Notes under the pieces: generated by a model | The model's input: only the letters and a program-made list of their open reading frames with translations | Database searches by the model: none | Told to the model about the DNA's origin: nothing | Shown: positions 1 to 13,400 of the stretch, one piece after another | Numbering within the stretch: position 1 is the first letter of the stretch | How the letters are laid out: every line of letters starts with the position of its first letter | Assembly: GCF_954871325.1 (NCBI RefSeq) | Contig: NC_088775.1 | Location: 87,025,561-87,089,560, forward strand | DNA: 64,000 nt | Direction of reading: 5' to 3' | From: Gordionus sp. m RMFG-2023 | Taxonomy: Eukaryota > Nematomorpha > Gordioida > Chordodea > Parachordodidae | Made by a program: the position numbers and the translations under genes

Positions 1-162
1 TGATTATTGGTCTGATTAAATCCTTATGCATGGTTCTGCACTATTTAGTTTTCTGAAAAGTCTGCAATAACTAAGATCGCCAACATTTAAATTGAATTTT
101 TAAAAGTTTCGAATTAATGATTATCGTGAAGCTATATACAAATAAGGAATTAAATTGTTTAA

Positions 163-320
163 TTATTCAATTAAATAATCTATAATTTCGTCAGCGGATT
201 TTGTCAGTGTTTCGAGGGTAGTTCGATCAATTGCTATCCATTGTTTGAATGTTTTATCTATAGAATTCTCGTCAAATAATATATTAAGCCTTTCTTTTAA
301 ATATGAATATTTTGGGGAAA
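163..320 (-). CDS. Unrecognised terminal exon fragment
   Basis: A minus-strand reading frame ends in TAA at 163-165 and encodes a short acidic, helical stretch with the core FKQWIAIDRTTLETLTKSAD followed by EIIDYLIE. Codon use looks real compared with the surrounding AT-rich noise, and there is no obvious upstream exon inside the window. I do not recognise a family with confidence. Similar short segments occur in poorly characterised insect transposon-associated proteins, but that is memory and not a search. The 5' border of the exon is uncertain. Confidence 0.3.
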
Positions 321-1311
321 AATTTATTGTTGAATTTCAATTTTGGTAATTTTATGCTAAATAAAATATTTAAAATTATTTTGTCAAGTAATTTTAATTT
401 CGAGATAAAATTTAACTAAAGTTTTAAACAGCTCATTATCTCAGCCACCTCACAAATTTTTTTTATAAAGATAAAAAAAAAATAAGGGCCTATCATTTAG
501 ACATAATTTTTAAATTAACATTATTTCATAACTATTCATAAAATTAAATTATGATGATTTTAATGTTAAATTTGTTCAATTTTAGCCATACAAAGAGTGA
601 TAACTCCTAAACCCATGTTCATCCCAGTCTAGAATTTGTACAAATATAAAACAGTGTGATATCTATCTACAAAAAAAAAATTTTGGAAAAAAAAATACCT
701 CTTTCTTCTATGGCCATTTCCGGTTATACACATCCGGTTTTCGATATTAATAAAAGGTCCATCATATTTAATGTCATTTTAAAGAACTTTTATTAAGCTA
801 CAAAATAAAATTTAAATTATTTTTTTAACTTAATTATTTCTCGAGATATATGAAAATAAATGAGGTGCATTTTGTAAAAATGTACCATTTTTCCGCGCTT
901 TAAACGGCCATATCTTAGCGGGTAAACAGTGTTGGAAGGTAAAATTTTATTTTTTTCTTAGTTATAGTATATACTACCAGTATACAAAATTTAAGAAAAA
1001 TTGAAGAGGGTCGGGTTGAAAATCCACATTTTTTTGTTGATTTGATATGGAATTCAACCATTTATATATTTGCAATATTGTGTTAAAGAATCTTACAATT
1101 TAATTTAATTCAAATAATTTAAAGTTTTACCCATACTGGTTTTCATTTCTGTATCTTCTTCCATAGCTCCATCCATCTTGTCAATTTTTGCAAGTTTCCG
1201 CAATTCTTTATAAAGTTTTTAGCATGTTTTTTTTCCACAAATTTTTTTTTAGAAATTGATAATTATTACATTTTTTAGCAATGAAAGCAGCACAATTTAT
1301 GGATAATAAAT
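321..1311. other. AT-rich stretch without a recognisable gene
   Basis: Only AT-rich sequence with homopolymer A and T runs is visible; I see no coding pattern, RNA gene or repeat structure here. Confidence 0.5.
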
Positions 1312-1583
1312 TTAATGAATATATTTTCTACCATCTCTAGCCATTGGTGATATAGTAACCCCAGACTCATCTAGGATGCCAATGAGTTTTTCTCTCACCA
1401 TTGCCATGTCTTCCGGAGTTAATTTCGCTGCCTTTGCTTTTAGCATTGCTTTCTGCTCAGGCGTTAACGCTGCGACCTTTTTCTTTAAATTAGCCACATC
1501 CGAAGAATTAAATGTCTTAATTTTTTCAATCAAAGCTAGTAATTCGGGGGATTTTATATCCATCATCACACCTGTTTTTTTTG
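1312..1583 (-). CDS. Candidate small helical protein or terminal exon, unknown function
   Basis: A minus-strand frame of about 80 codons starts with tandem Met codons (ATGATG at about 1563-1568) just after a good acceptor-like cag, and ends in TAA at 1312. The protein is rich in Lys, Ala, Leu and Glu, with two near-repeats, AALTPEQKAMLKAKAAKL followed by TPEDMAMVREKL, so it should be mostly amphipathic helix. A GT after MARDG (near 1340) could be a donor, in which case the protein continues elsewhere. It lies 0.4 kb downstream of the secreted-protein gene on the same strand and could be a separate gene or an alternative last exon of it. I do not recognise a family. There is no transmembrane segment. 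Confidence 0.42.
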
Positions 1584-2013
1584 ATCAAAATAAATAAATG
1601 GTTCAAAACTACTTTTATAAAATATAAAAATTTACTTAATAGTTTTTAAAAATAAAAATAAAAAACCTTATTTAGCAATAGAATTAACATCTTAATTGCA
1701 ATAAAATAAAATTTTAGACACCAATATATTGTTTTATACAGTATTTCTAATCCTTGTTCATATTTCTTTATTCGTAAATTCGCTTTATAAATATATATAT
1801 ATTTCTAAAAAAACACACTATATTTGATCATATATCCATAATGAATGTAAAATATGATGTATAAAATATAAAATGTTTATATAAATTTTGAAAAATAAAA
1901 TCACTTATAATAATGGCGCATCGCAAAATAGTAATTTTTTATTAAAATAGAAGCTACAAACGTTTTACACGGGATCGCAAAGAAGCATATAATAATAAAA
2001 ATTATAATAATAT
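1584..2013. other. AT-rich spacer, no gene seen
   Basis: Sequence between two minus-strand coding blocks. It has AT microsatellite stretches near 1790-1803 but no exon or repeat that I can support. Confidence 0.5.
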
Positions 2014-3877
2014 CTATGGAACGGTTGAATTGAGCCCCAATATCTGTCGAACTCTTTCAACTGGTCCTATGTGATACAGAGTCGAGATTTCCCTGTCGCC
2101 GTAGTATCTTTGAAATGCTCCCCAGGATCTATCTTTTGGGAATCGACCGCGTGCTAGAATTCCGCCTCTATAGATTTCATCCCTATCGATATAATCCCTA
2201 TCTATAATATTCCCATTAATCGCACCACCCCTATCCACAATATCTCCATCGATTTCATCTTCTTCTAATACATCGTCATCATCAACGTTATCATCGTTAA
2301 CAACAATTTTGTTTGTAACTATAATTCGATCGGGTTTGACGGTTTGAACATTCACGACTACCTTTTTGCCGGGGCTAACTGATACCGGTCTAGTTTGAAT
2401 GATAGTTTCTAAAAGAGCGCCACCGTCATGATTCAAATTGGTTACAATAATAATTACATTATATTTCAAAAAACTTTACCAAACGATTTAATGTTTGAAA
2501 GAATTTTTTTTTTCAAAAAATATTTCATCATATAAAACGTTAAACATTCATTACCCTTTTTGGCGGGCACCTTTGCTACAACTACCTTTTTGGTGGTAGC
2601 TTTAACGGTTTTGACTGTTACCTCATCAGCGTCGCCATCTCCATCTTCAGCTTGTCTTTTAGTCTTTACTTCTACTTTAGTCCCCTTTATATCTGCTTTC
2701 GAAATCTATTCATTAAAAAGTAAAAAGGATATACCAATATATTTTTTTATAAGTTTAAGGCTTGTCTTTGAGTGAACCTGCCTCTCATCTTTATGGAGTG
2801 CAATATTGCTCAAATTTAAATTATTTACTTCACCATACCCCATATAACCCTCTCTACACCCAGTTAACTGTCAGGAATGCACAATATCTGTATCGGCCTC
2901 TGCTTTCAATTTAAACCATACCAGTGTCCATTACCCCAAATGATCATTAACGCTAATAAATTCTTTTTTAAAAAAAATTGGCCTAAATGCTATGAATTTA
3001 TAGGAACAAGAAGTGCAAATTTTTAAACTTGATTATAAAAATATTTTGTGGAAGAGAATAGGGGGGATTATATTTATTTTATTTTTTCCTTCATTAAAAA
3101 TCGATATCAAATACCGGATACCGGTGGTGTCGCCCGATACAAGAACTAATTCAGATATAGAGTATAGTCCAAGGCTCCAAAAATATATAAAAGATTTTAA
3201 AATTTCCACTCTTTACTTTTATCAAACATTATAAAATATATAAATGATGTTTTATTTATTTTTTTTAAATAATATATAAAAAAATTATTAAATGACAAAA
3301 AAAATCTTTCGAAACAATGTTTAAATGTTTTTTTTATAACCTCCATTTTTTTTTTTTCGAGAAGCTCTTTGGCTTTGGCTAATTTAACCTTTTGCAATTC
3401 ATCATCATCGTCATCGTCGCCGTCATCATCTGCATCCATAACTAAAGCATAAAAAACAACATTTAATGGTGTTATTTTAAAAATATATGGACATGTTCCT
3501 TCCTTCCTTCTTTCCTTCCTTCCTTTTTCCTTCCTGCCATTCTTTCTTTTTTTTCTTTTCTTTCTTTATTTTTTCCTTTTTATTCTTTTATAAAATTACC
3601 TTTTGGCTCGGCCCGTGCCACCCTATAATTTATTTCTTCCGCACCGTCTAAAGCAGTTTCCAAAATCCTGGCATTTGTTACGTCGGCCAACCTGAAAGCT
3701 AAAATTACAAACGCGACCTATAAAATGATAAAAATATAAAAATTAAATTATTTTGTTTTATTCTTCCATCAATTTTGTTTGGACAATAATTGACATAAAA
3801 TGGTAAAAATTGGGAAAATAATTTATCATCATTACCAGGAGTAGATAAGTGGGTACATTTTTCAAGATTTTTGTCAT
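2014..3877 (-). CDS. Five-exon gene for a small secreted, charge-rich protein of unknown function
   Basis: Five blocks join in phase on the minus strand: 3836-3877, 3600-3717, 3341-3441, 2555-2705 and 2014-2408, total 807 nt, 268 residues plus TAG. All four introns have GT/AG borders and the phases agree (0, 1, 0, 1). Residues 1-30 form a clear signal peptide: MTKILKNVPT, then the hydrophobic YLLLVAFVILAFRLA, then a small-residue cleavage region DVTNA. Exon 3 holds an acidic run (DADDDGDDDDDDE) followed by a Lys-rich helix; exon 4 is Lys/Val-rich; exon 5 holds Val/Lys strands, an acidic patch (DDNVDDDDVLEEDE), Asp/Ile-rich near-repeats (NIIDRDYIDRDEIYRGG) and a basic tail. No cysteine-rich or enzymatic domain is visible. 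A secreted matrix, salivary or effector-like product fits, but that is inference. No homologue is recognised. The start was chosen because it gives the only in-phase leader exon. Confidence 0.68.
3496..3560. repeat. CTTCC/CTTT microsatellite
   Basis: Pyrimidine-only short repeat (ttccttccttc pattern drifting into tttctttt) inside intron 2 of the secreted-protein gene. It serves as a pyrimidine tract at most. Confidence 0.8.
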
Positions 3878-6800
3878 TTTTTTAAAACTAATTTTTACAA
3901 AAAGCCAATTAAAAATTAATTTTATCAAAAAAAAAATAATGGAATTATAATTATATATTTATTTTATTTCTTAATTAATTTGATCGCTTTAAAATATCAA
4001 GAGTGATAATCAATTTTTTAAATATATTAAAGGTTAATTGATTTTTTTTAAATTGGTAATAATTCAAAATTTATAATTAAGAAAGAAAATTTTTTTTTTA
4101 ATCTTCAATGCTATCAAGCTATCTTTTTTTTGAAAGTTATAAAGTCATTTTCAAGATCAATTTTATTTTTGAATTAATTTTAATTTTTTTGGGTTTAGAA
4201 ATCCATTTTTCATAATTTTTGAAATTCAGCGAAAAAATAAAGTAATTATTAATATATTCTTTTTTTAAAAAATCAATTGTCAGTTTAAAATTATAGGTAA
4301 TTTGAGGTATATTTTACAATTTTTGGCAAAGTTTTATTCCCCCCTCTTTTCATTTTCTTCAATTTATTCATTTATTAGATCTGGATGACAAATTTATTAT
4401 TTTTTTAAAATGTTTTTTTTATTGGCAATATTTTTAATGAATTATGGTTAAAAAACAAATAAATTTTCGTTTATTTGGATTAAGATAATTTAACATTAGT
4501 ATAGACATTTTGGAAAAACTGTTTAGAAGCTCAAAAACTAAGTTCAGAAAAAGGCGGGTTGTTTATAAATTTAATTAGGTTCTGTTAATACCCATAATCG
4601 ATTTGAGTAGATTTTTAAAAAAAAGATAACTCAATATTTTATCCAGGAAAATATTATACAAGCCTGAAGATTTTGCTTAAATGTACTACAAAGATTTTGG
4701 ATATCTATTAACGAAATATCGAGGCTAAGACCCTCTTTTTCTGGACTAAATACTGAGTTCGCCATTTTTTAAAAATCGGCTCTACGAGCCTATTTAACAT
4801 CACTCAGTCTCAACATGTTACTTCCGTCAGTCAATGCGTTATATTTTCATCTTTGAATAGTTTTTTGAGCACGATTTATTTTTAAAATTCGATTCTGCAG
4901 GAAATGTAATCTGTTTAGAATACTTATCCTATGAATTTTAGGCAACATTGCCATTATCCTTTAATCTTAAGATAATTTGGATTCTTTTTAAGGTTATTTT
5001 TTAAATATAAATTATAAATAGCTCAAAAGTTTAATAGCAAAATGGTCTGATAAATTTTGGGTAAGTAATGCTGGAACACATTGCAGATAAGATCGGATTT
5101 TTTTTTAATTTTAAAAACGCGCTAAAAAAAATTGATTTAAAGTAGAAAAAATTTATACATTGGTGGAAAAAAAACACATTTTATATATTAAATATACGTA
5201 ATGATAGTTATAAAGACATCAATATTTAATAATTTTTATATCCTAAACAAAGATATTTTAGAGAATCAAGTTTGTTTACGATGAAAGTTCTAAGTATCTA
5301 AATGCCACAGAGATCCAGATACTAGGCCTATTAGAATCTTGTCAACACCAATCAGTGTCGTATAAAATTAATTAGGTTTTACACCAAAAAAAGTTTGTTC
5401 CAAGGGCCTGTTTTAGACAGAATAAGCACACTCATTAAACATGGCTTGGGTTTTTATATATATTTGGAAAAAAATGGGCGTATCGTGTGCATATGTTGCC
5501 TAGGATAAATATTTAAACTATTTACTGACCTGGTTGCCTGTAAATGAGATGAATGAATCTAAGGACTATCTAAAATTGAAATAAACACAGAAATTTGATT
5601 GGGGAAATATGGTAGAGTAAAAAAAAAATGGCAGAATATTGAGGAGAAAAAGGGTTGTAAAAATAAGGATAAAATTTTATTATATAAGCTTAATTTTCTA
5701 CTTCCAATCGCAACAGAAGACATTTATAGTAAATAAACACAAAAGTATCACTTAAATGTCACTGTTCTAGAGAATGTATGAAAGGGGAGGAGGAGGGGGG
5801 GGGGGGGGGGTTGTGGATAGATGGATGTCTAGAACTAACAGTTGTCTTATGGTATATTTTATCAAAATTCACTCGGTATTGCTAATACGGCATTAAAAAT
5901 TGATGGTGGAAAAAAGGTTTTTGTTGATATTACATGAATGGAAAGCATGTTATAATCTAATTTAATTTATTTTTTAAATTTTAAGATATCGACAGGGTCT
6001 ATGAGGGGGGGGGGGGGGGGGTATAGTGATCTAAAGAATTTGTAATAAAATATCTATATTAAATTTCATTTAGGATTTCGTATTCAAGCAAGGTCGAAAA
6101 TGTAAAGTAAGATTAAGTCTCTGTATCTGAGATCCTTTTATTTCTTTTACAAAGAATCAATCTATTTTTTTTTAAAGATAAATAAAATATCTGCATGAAA
6201 ATAAGTAATTAAAACATAAAAACTGTAGTTATGTGTTTCAGTTGTTAAAACTATTTCTTTAGTCTACCGTCTACCTCAAGTCTAGGTAAAAAATAACCTT
6301 TGTGATCACAAATCTCTAAGTCAGGACAAAATGTCTATTCTTGTAAATATTTAATTTAAAAATAGACAGATAATTAGATGGGTCTTTAAATGTAATAGTT
6401 ATTAACGCCGTTATCCAGTAATTCAGAAAATTTCCGTGATTTATATATTAATAATACGATGTGCAATTCAAACTCGCAGTAATTTTGAATTTTTTTAAAG
6501 AAATATATAATTTTATAAATAGTTTAAAATGTAATAAAATGCAAGCGAGAACTTCTATTTCACTAGAACGATCATATGAGATTATTTAAGGTGTTGAAGT
6601 CGGAAAAGGCAATAATTTTACATTGCATTTTTTCTAAAAATTTCTATTTTTAAAAAAAATTACATTACTATATTGTCGAATACAAGGAAATCTTTTAGAG
6701 TTAGCGAAAAGTAACGATGTACTACTTATTGTTCATAAGGGTCCTAACTTAATCGTTCAAAAAAACTGAAATTCTCTGCAGAAGAATATTCTTAAACGAT

Positions 6801-7486
6801 TGTTCAGATTAATTTCTTATGGCCCAGATAAATTACGCAGTTACCCATAAAAATTCTAATTTCTCAGATGAAAAATAAATTTCTATAAAAAATATAGGAA
6901 ACGCTCAGAAAATCGTAGATTTTAAATAAATATTGGTGAACTTCAGTAAAAATTCTGCCTTATAAAGTATATTTTTTTATTCTGAGTAATTCTAAGCGTT
7001 TGTGTGTTTTTATTCTAAGTAAATAAAATAAGTCGCAATCTAATAATTTATAACCGTTTTATAATCTTTTTGAGGTGATTATCATACTATACATCTTAAA
7101 ATTTATTATCAGAGTAGAAGTGATAATTTTATTCCTATTTTAAAATTGGTTTTTTAAAAAAAAATATATCATTATAATACTATAGTATTTATAATTATAG
7201 ATATTTTTATAATAAATAGATAAAATTAAATTAAAAAATTATATATTATAATTTGTATTTGTAATAAAAATATATATATATACCACGGGGAAATTACAAA
7301 GGGTAAAATATAATATAATATAATGAAAAAAAAATATATCTGCATAATATATATATTAGAGAGTAATTAAAGAACATATCTAAAAAAAAATAAGGGTATA
7401 ATTTGTTTCATAAAAAAAATTTGTTTATAGGAATAAATAAAGTTCCTATTTAAAAAGGTGAAGAAAAATAACATATATAAATTTTG
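3878..7486. other. AT-rich intergenic region with two poly-G tracts and one MITE-like element
   Basis: No exon is supported here. Uninterrupted G runs lie at 5795-5810 and 6005-6021, striking in such AT-rich DNA. A MITE-like foldback lies at about 4570-4805 (separate entry). The rest is homopolymer-rich noise. Confidence 0.5.
4570..4805. mobile_element. MITE-like foldback element, copy 1
   Basis: The ends are imperfect inverted repeats (inner arms ctcaatattttatccag and ctggactaaatactgag). The same arrangement with related sequence returns at about 18567-18788, so this is a dispersed short element and not a chance hairpin. It has no coding capacity. A clear target duplication was not found and the superfamily is unknown. 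Confidence 0.5.
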
Positions 7487-10400
7487 TCAGGGGATATTAT
7501 TTTTAAGGAATTGTTCTAAAATAAGGAATTGTTCTTCGATCTGAGTTTCAAAAGGCTGCTGGATATAATTATCGAACTTGTCCGCACTTTCATCCCGTGA
7601 ATAAGCTTTAGCCATGAAATGGTCTATAATTTTTATATTACGATTTTTCTTAGCTAAATTGAGTGGATTTTTTAATTTTATAATAAAAAATACACAATTT
7701 ATATAAATAGGTATATATATATATTAATAAATTCTTAAATACTATCATGTGTTTTATTAATCAGGAAAAAAAAAGAAGTTTATCAGATATTTATTCCTCC
7801 AAAAAAAACAAATAAAATTATATTACCCAACAGCTTTTCATTGTTAGGGAAGCCGGCGTATATCATTGATTCGATTCCGCATTCATCTTTCCCTCTTAAA
7901 ATCTTAAAAAATCCTTTGTCACCCCAATCCGCGTTCCAGCTATTAACGGCCAACCAATAGGGAGTCTCTTTATCCACGCCCCATCCTATAATTTTTATAG
8001 CGTGGCCGCCCATAAAACCCCCGGTTTCGTGTTTATAAACTCCTGATAATGGATATACAAATAAAATTATAATGTTTTTAAAGAAAAATGAAATTAGTTT
8101 GTTAGAAGCAAAACGTCGCAAAATCACCCAAAATATCTGGAGTTTTTGGAAAATGAAAGTTTCCTCAGCCCTTTAAGTAATTTCTAATTTATTGAGTCAA
8201 TCACATACAACGTCAAAAGAAGAACTTATAAGAATTAAGATCATAAAATTTTTATTTGAGTTTTTTTAAAAAAATAATACATTATTTATTATACCTGATT
8301 TATATTGCAAGAAATCCTCGTAAATAGATAAGGCAGCCTCTACTGGTCCGTATAACATAATTTCTGATTGTATCTGTTTAGGATCGGAATGCACAGAATA
8401 TACTTTTTTAGCTAGATAAAAAAATTGTATTTATAAAACTTTACATTATCTTAAAAAATTGAATAAATTTATGTCATATTGTTATAATATTAGTGTTACT
8501 GCAGTACTACCAGTACCAGGGAATCAATTAATTTTTCTTATTTGTAAAAAAAAAAAGCCATATTATATTAAAATATTTAAATAAGCCGAATTTATCTCTT
8601 TGTTTAAAAATGCTCAAGTATTAATTAAACTATAAAAATTTTTGTTAAATTTTATAATTTGTGTCCAATTGAGATCAATGATAAATATCGAGTAAATCGA
8701 TTATGACAAACCCTGTTTCTAGGGAAAAAAAGTTTTTAATTAAGATGAAAATCCTCATTTTGTACTTTCGGTTACTGAAGCGAAAGTTAAAACAGGATGA
8801 GTTTTTGATTATTAATCACTATCGAATATCCCTGGTTCTACAAAGCTAATCCCTACAATTTTATTTAATAATAAGCATTTATTTTTATTAATAAAATATT
8901 GCTTCCCTATCTCCGCGATCACAGTAGCGCGAATTCGCGACGAAGTGTGTATATACCTCGCCACGAATTCGCGTTAAACTGTGATGAACGCTAGTTTCGT
9001 TTAAAAAGCCCATTTTAAAAAACGGCTCGATTAAGATTTTAGCCAAAAAATTGTATTGTTGTTGTGCTGAATTTTGATTATTTTTTATAAGTAAATAAAG
9101 AATTTTTTTTTTTTGGTTAATTTTTTTTTGTAAAAATAATAATACCGAAAATAAATAAAGAATTATATTCTTTTTTGTTGTTATTTTTTTTTGTAGAAAT
9201 AGTAATACCAAAAATAAATAAAGAAAAGTTTATAAAAACGCGTATTTTTTTTTATTTATTCATTCATTAAGAAATTTTTGTGTGTAAAAAAAAGAATATT
9301 TGTAACCCATATGCTAATTTTCAAAAAAAATATTATTTTTATAAATTTATACGGTTCGATAATTTCTATTTTATAAGCATATATTGTTTACTCTTAAAAT
9401 CTTTCCCTTCTTTTTAAGTATCTTTATTTTCCAATAGCATATGGGTTACAAATATTCTTCTTTTTTTTACACACAAAAATTTCTTAATGAATGAATAAAT
9501 AAAAAAAATACGCGTTTTTATAAACTTTTCTTTATTTATTTTTGGTATTACTATAATATAATTCTTTATTTATTTTCGGTATTATTATTTTTACAAAAAA
9601 AAATTAACCAAAAAAAAATATAATTCTTTATTTAACTTATAAAAAATAATCAAAATTCAGCACATGTTCCCACCGAATGAGATCCAAATCCTATCACTAC
9701 AACCCCAATAATTCTTCCAATTCCTGTGCTGACAGTTCTATCATAGGCCAGCTATCTCTTCCATCCATCTCAGAATCATTATTTATAGTCTCCCCCAGGT
9801 AGGGTTCCACGACAGCCATCGGTACGACTGTATTCGGCCCGCTGGTTTCCCTAACCTCCGGCGTCCGTCTCGTTACCGGTGGTAATATCATACGTACCGG
9901 CCGTATTTCCTCCCGACCGTCGTCTCGGCTCCTCTCCCTTGTTCGTTCATTATTTTCCCGATGGCGACCGTTGGTTCTTCCATTACTCGGCCCACGGGGG
10001 CACCGGTCCTGCAAATTTTCTGTCTATCTGCATAGGTAGCACACTCGTCTTTGGTGCCGCAACCGCGTCTGTCGGGGTTCCGGCAACTCCGGACTACCAT
10101 TCATTATCTTTGTCCCCCTGCCCGCCATTCAAGGTCGTACATTTGGCTTAGAAATACGGCTGGTACGTATGGTATTACCACCGGTAACGAGACGGAGACG
10201 CCGGAGGTTAGGGGAACCAGCGGGCCGGATACAGTCGTACCGATGGCTGTCGTGGAACCCTACCTGGGGGAGACTATAAATAATGATTCTGAGATGGATG
10301 GAAGAGATAGCTGGCCTATGATAGAACTGTCAGCACAGGAATTGGAAGAATTATTGGGATTGTAGTGATAGGATTTGGATCTCATTCGGTGGGAACATGT

Positions 10401-13400
10401 GCTGAATTTTGATTATTTTTTATAAGTAAATAAAGAATTATATTTTTTTTGGTTAATTTTTTTTTTGTAAAAATAATAGTACCGAAAATAGTTGTAGGCC
10501 TCGAGATTCGGGCAAGTAGAAAAACCTTTCTGCCATGTACGAAGCAAAATCACCAGGCTTACACTAAATATCATCTTGGTTAACTCGGGCTCTTTTTAAA
10601 AAATCGATCCGAATCCGGCTTTTTAAAAACACTTGTGAAATGAAGGAAGGAAGGGTAGGAATGTAACCGATATGTTATCTCTTTTGAGATACTGATCATC
10701 GGCCGATATTATTAAATTAGCCGATTACGATTCGATAAAATGGCGATAATTCAAATTTTTTTTTTAATATTTATTATTATTATTTATATGTATAAGATAT
10801 AAGATATAACTTATGTTAAAATAAAATAATTGATTATTTTTATAAGGATGTTTACGATTATTAAAGCTAAATAAATTTTAAATTTAAAAATAAAAATTCC
10901 AACTGTTTACATTGATCATAAATATACCAGTGTTAGGATTCTTTAACTTTTTTGTAGAGCGAGAAAGAGAATTAAAGATAATTAAATGATAATTTATATA
11001 AATAAGATTAAATTAACCTTGTAGTTAATATGACTAGTTTATTATTTATTTGTTTATATTATTATAATTAGTTACTTTGTAAAATTTATATTAAAAATAT
11101 TAAAAACGAATAGTACTGATTTGTAACGTAGAAAAAATTGTACTTAATTTTGTTTAGGGAGGGGGGGGGGGGTGTTAGTATCAAAAAATAATATTAATTT
11201 TTAAACAATAATTGCTTCTATTAAGGCCTTCTTCGTCACTGGTGTACCTACCATACCTATGGGTTGTAAAAAGAACAAACGTTTATTTTGTCCTACTTTT
11301 TTTTCAATATATTATGTTTATAAATAAGTTTCTTTCAAATTTGAGATATCTTCTTAAGAAAAACTCCGAGGCCCAAAGTGATAATTTTCGGCTAAAAATT
11401 TTTAAACAGCTAAAAATATAAGTAAATATTACCTAAATATACCACTAACAATCAATGCGAAAAATATGATCTTACAAATATTTTATCGCGAAGTAATCGA
11501 CCAATATTTTGTTGGGAGATTTTTTTATTTTATCATTATTTATAACTTAATTTTAGTAAATTGAGTTCATCATAAAAAATTATGTTTTTTTTATAAGAAT
11601 CTTATTTTATGTATATTTAATTTTTGAGCGTTTTAAGAATTTCGCCATTAGGCATGTTATTTTTAATATTTTTTTTAATACATTTGTAACACAAAAAAAT
11701 GTTTTTTATTACATTTCTAGTCCTACCAAACCTCTCTGATATTCGATCACCCTTGATTTTTTTGTAGCTTATATTTAATACTTTCCCCATAATATATATA
11801 TAAATAAATATATATACCAAAATGCTTGTCATCTTTGTATGTTAAGTTATAGTTGCTTTCGCACATCGTAACGCATTTCGGAGTTTTTACCGTTTTCCCA
11901 CACGGTTCGTAAATGCCTTCATTTCGTAAATTTGCATATAAGACGAAATAAAAACCAAACAAAATAAAAAATTTAATAACATTTATTTACGTCTCGAACA
12001 TATTTAAACAATATTGTAAAGCGTCATCCGGCTTTTTTAAAAACTCTTGAGATCCAAATTTAAATCAATCAATCATACATCGGTTATATTTATTGCCCTT
12101 TACCCTTGGTGTGGTGATCGCAATGCTGTATTTCGTAAGGTAGGCAACCTTGATCAGATCCAAACTGGCCCCCGGTCACCAAGCCGTGTTTCTGATAATA
12201 GTTCCAAGCTATACCCGGATGACCTCCGTTACATCTGCACGTGTTTGATAAATAGTATTTAATTGTATAACTATCATAAAAAATGTTGTTTTATTGACAA
12301 ATATTTTGAGAATGATTTGGAATGGTAAAATTATTTCGAAATATTACTTAAGTATGAAATATTTTTTTAAAATAGGATTACAGAAATAAGGATGTTGAGT
12401 TTTAATGTTTCCCGAGGATGTATTCTTCAAACCTTAAAAACTTAAAACAATTAAGGTACTCTTTTTTTCGCGTTACTTATAATTTTTATATTTCAAGAAT
12501 ATGGGACTAAAAATAAGGAAATGAAAGTGACTGATGGTGGTTATATTAAAATAACATATGATTAAATTAAATTTTAGATATATCTTTATGCTAAAATTCT
12601 AATAATTATAAATACATAATATTATAGGTCTTTTTATCAGCATTAGAGTTTTAACTTCATGAATCATCGTTTTAAAATGAATAATAATAATACTAAAAAA
12701 ACCAAGATATAATGGAATACGAATATGCCAGAACTTTCTAGCGTTTCAGTAAATTAAACATTTAATAAAAAGTTATATTATTCATTTTACATGATTAATT
12801 TAATGGAAATTATTCGGAATAATACGACTATTAGAATCAGACGATAAATTTCATAATATGTAAACATTAGAAATTATCTTAATTTTTGGAATCGATTTTT
12901 TTGACTTACTACTTTTGAACATTATGCAGTCAAACTCTTGAACGTTCTGGTATGACCTTAGCCTCCTTAATAAGGAAACCAATCATAAAATAATTTAAAT
13001 CTTATTTTCACTAACCCCATTCCACAATCGTTGCAACAGGTGAGCAAATCTTCGGCGGAAATGTGGGCATTCACGGCTCCGTTACTGTTAATGCAGATCC
13101 TATCCGACATAGCCTCCACGGCCCCGAAGGCCTTTAAATAGCAAAAAAAATAGTAATATTTAATGGGGAAAAAAATTAATAAGAATTTTTGAATCCATTT
13201 TAGGTCAAACTAGGTCTTGTCGGTGTTAGATTTTCATTTTAACAAAGATGGACATATTATATGCGTTACTCGTAAGCTTTTAAAACTTAAGTAACGAATG
13301 GCCTCCCGTTTATTCAAAAGGTAACGACGTTACTTTATATGATGACTCAATAATAATCTGATAGAAATCTTAATTTTGTTTATGTTCCTTACCTTTCAAT

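Larger units (their letters stand above)
8412..11817. other. Intron 5 of cathepsin B copy 1, holding a foldback and LTR-element scraps
   Basis: The 3.4 kb intron between exons 5 and 6 is unusually long compared with the 0.4 kb equivalent in copy 3. It contains a GC-rich palindrome (8905-8990) and the inverted LTR-element fragments (9053-10497), which explain much of the extra length. A run of 12 G lies at 11161-11172. Confidence 0.6.

Noticed and set aside
11617-11832. Minus-strand 71-codon frame next to cathepsin exon 5
   Set aside because: It begins inside intron 5 after the donor; no match to cathepsin sequence and AT-rich codons.
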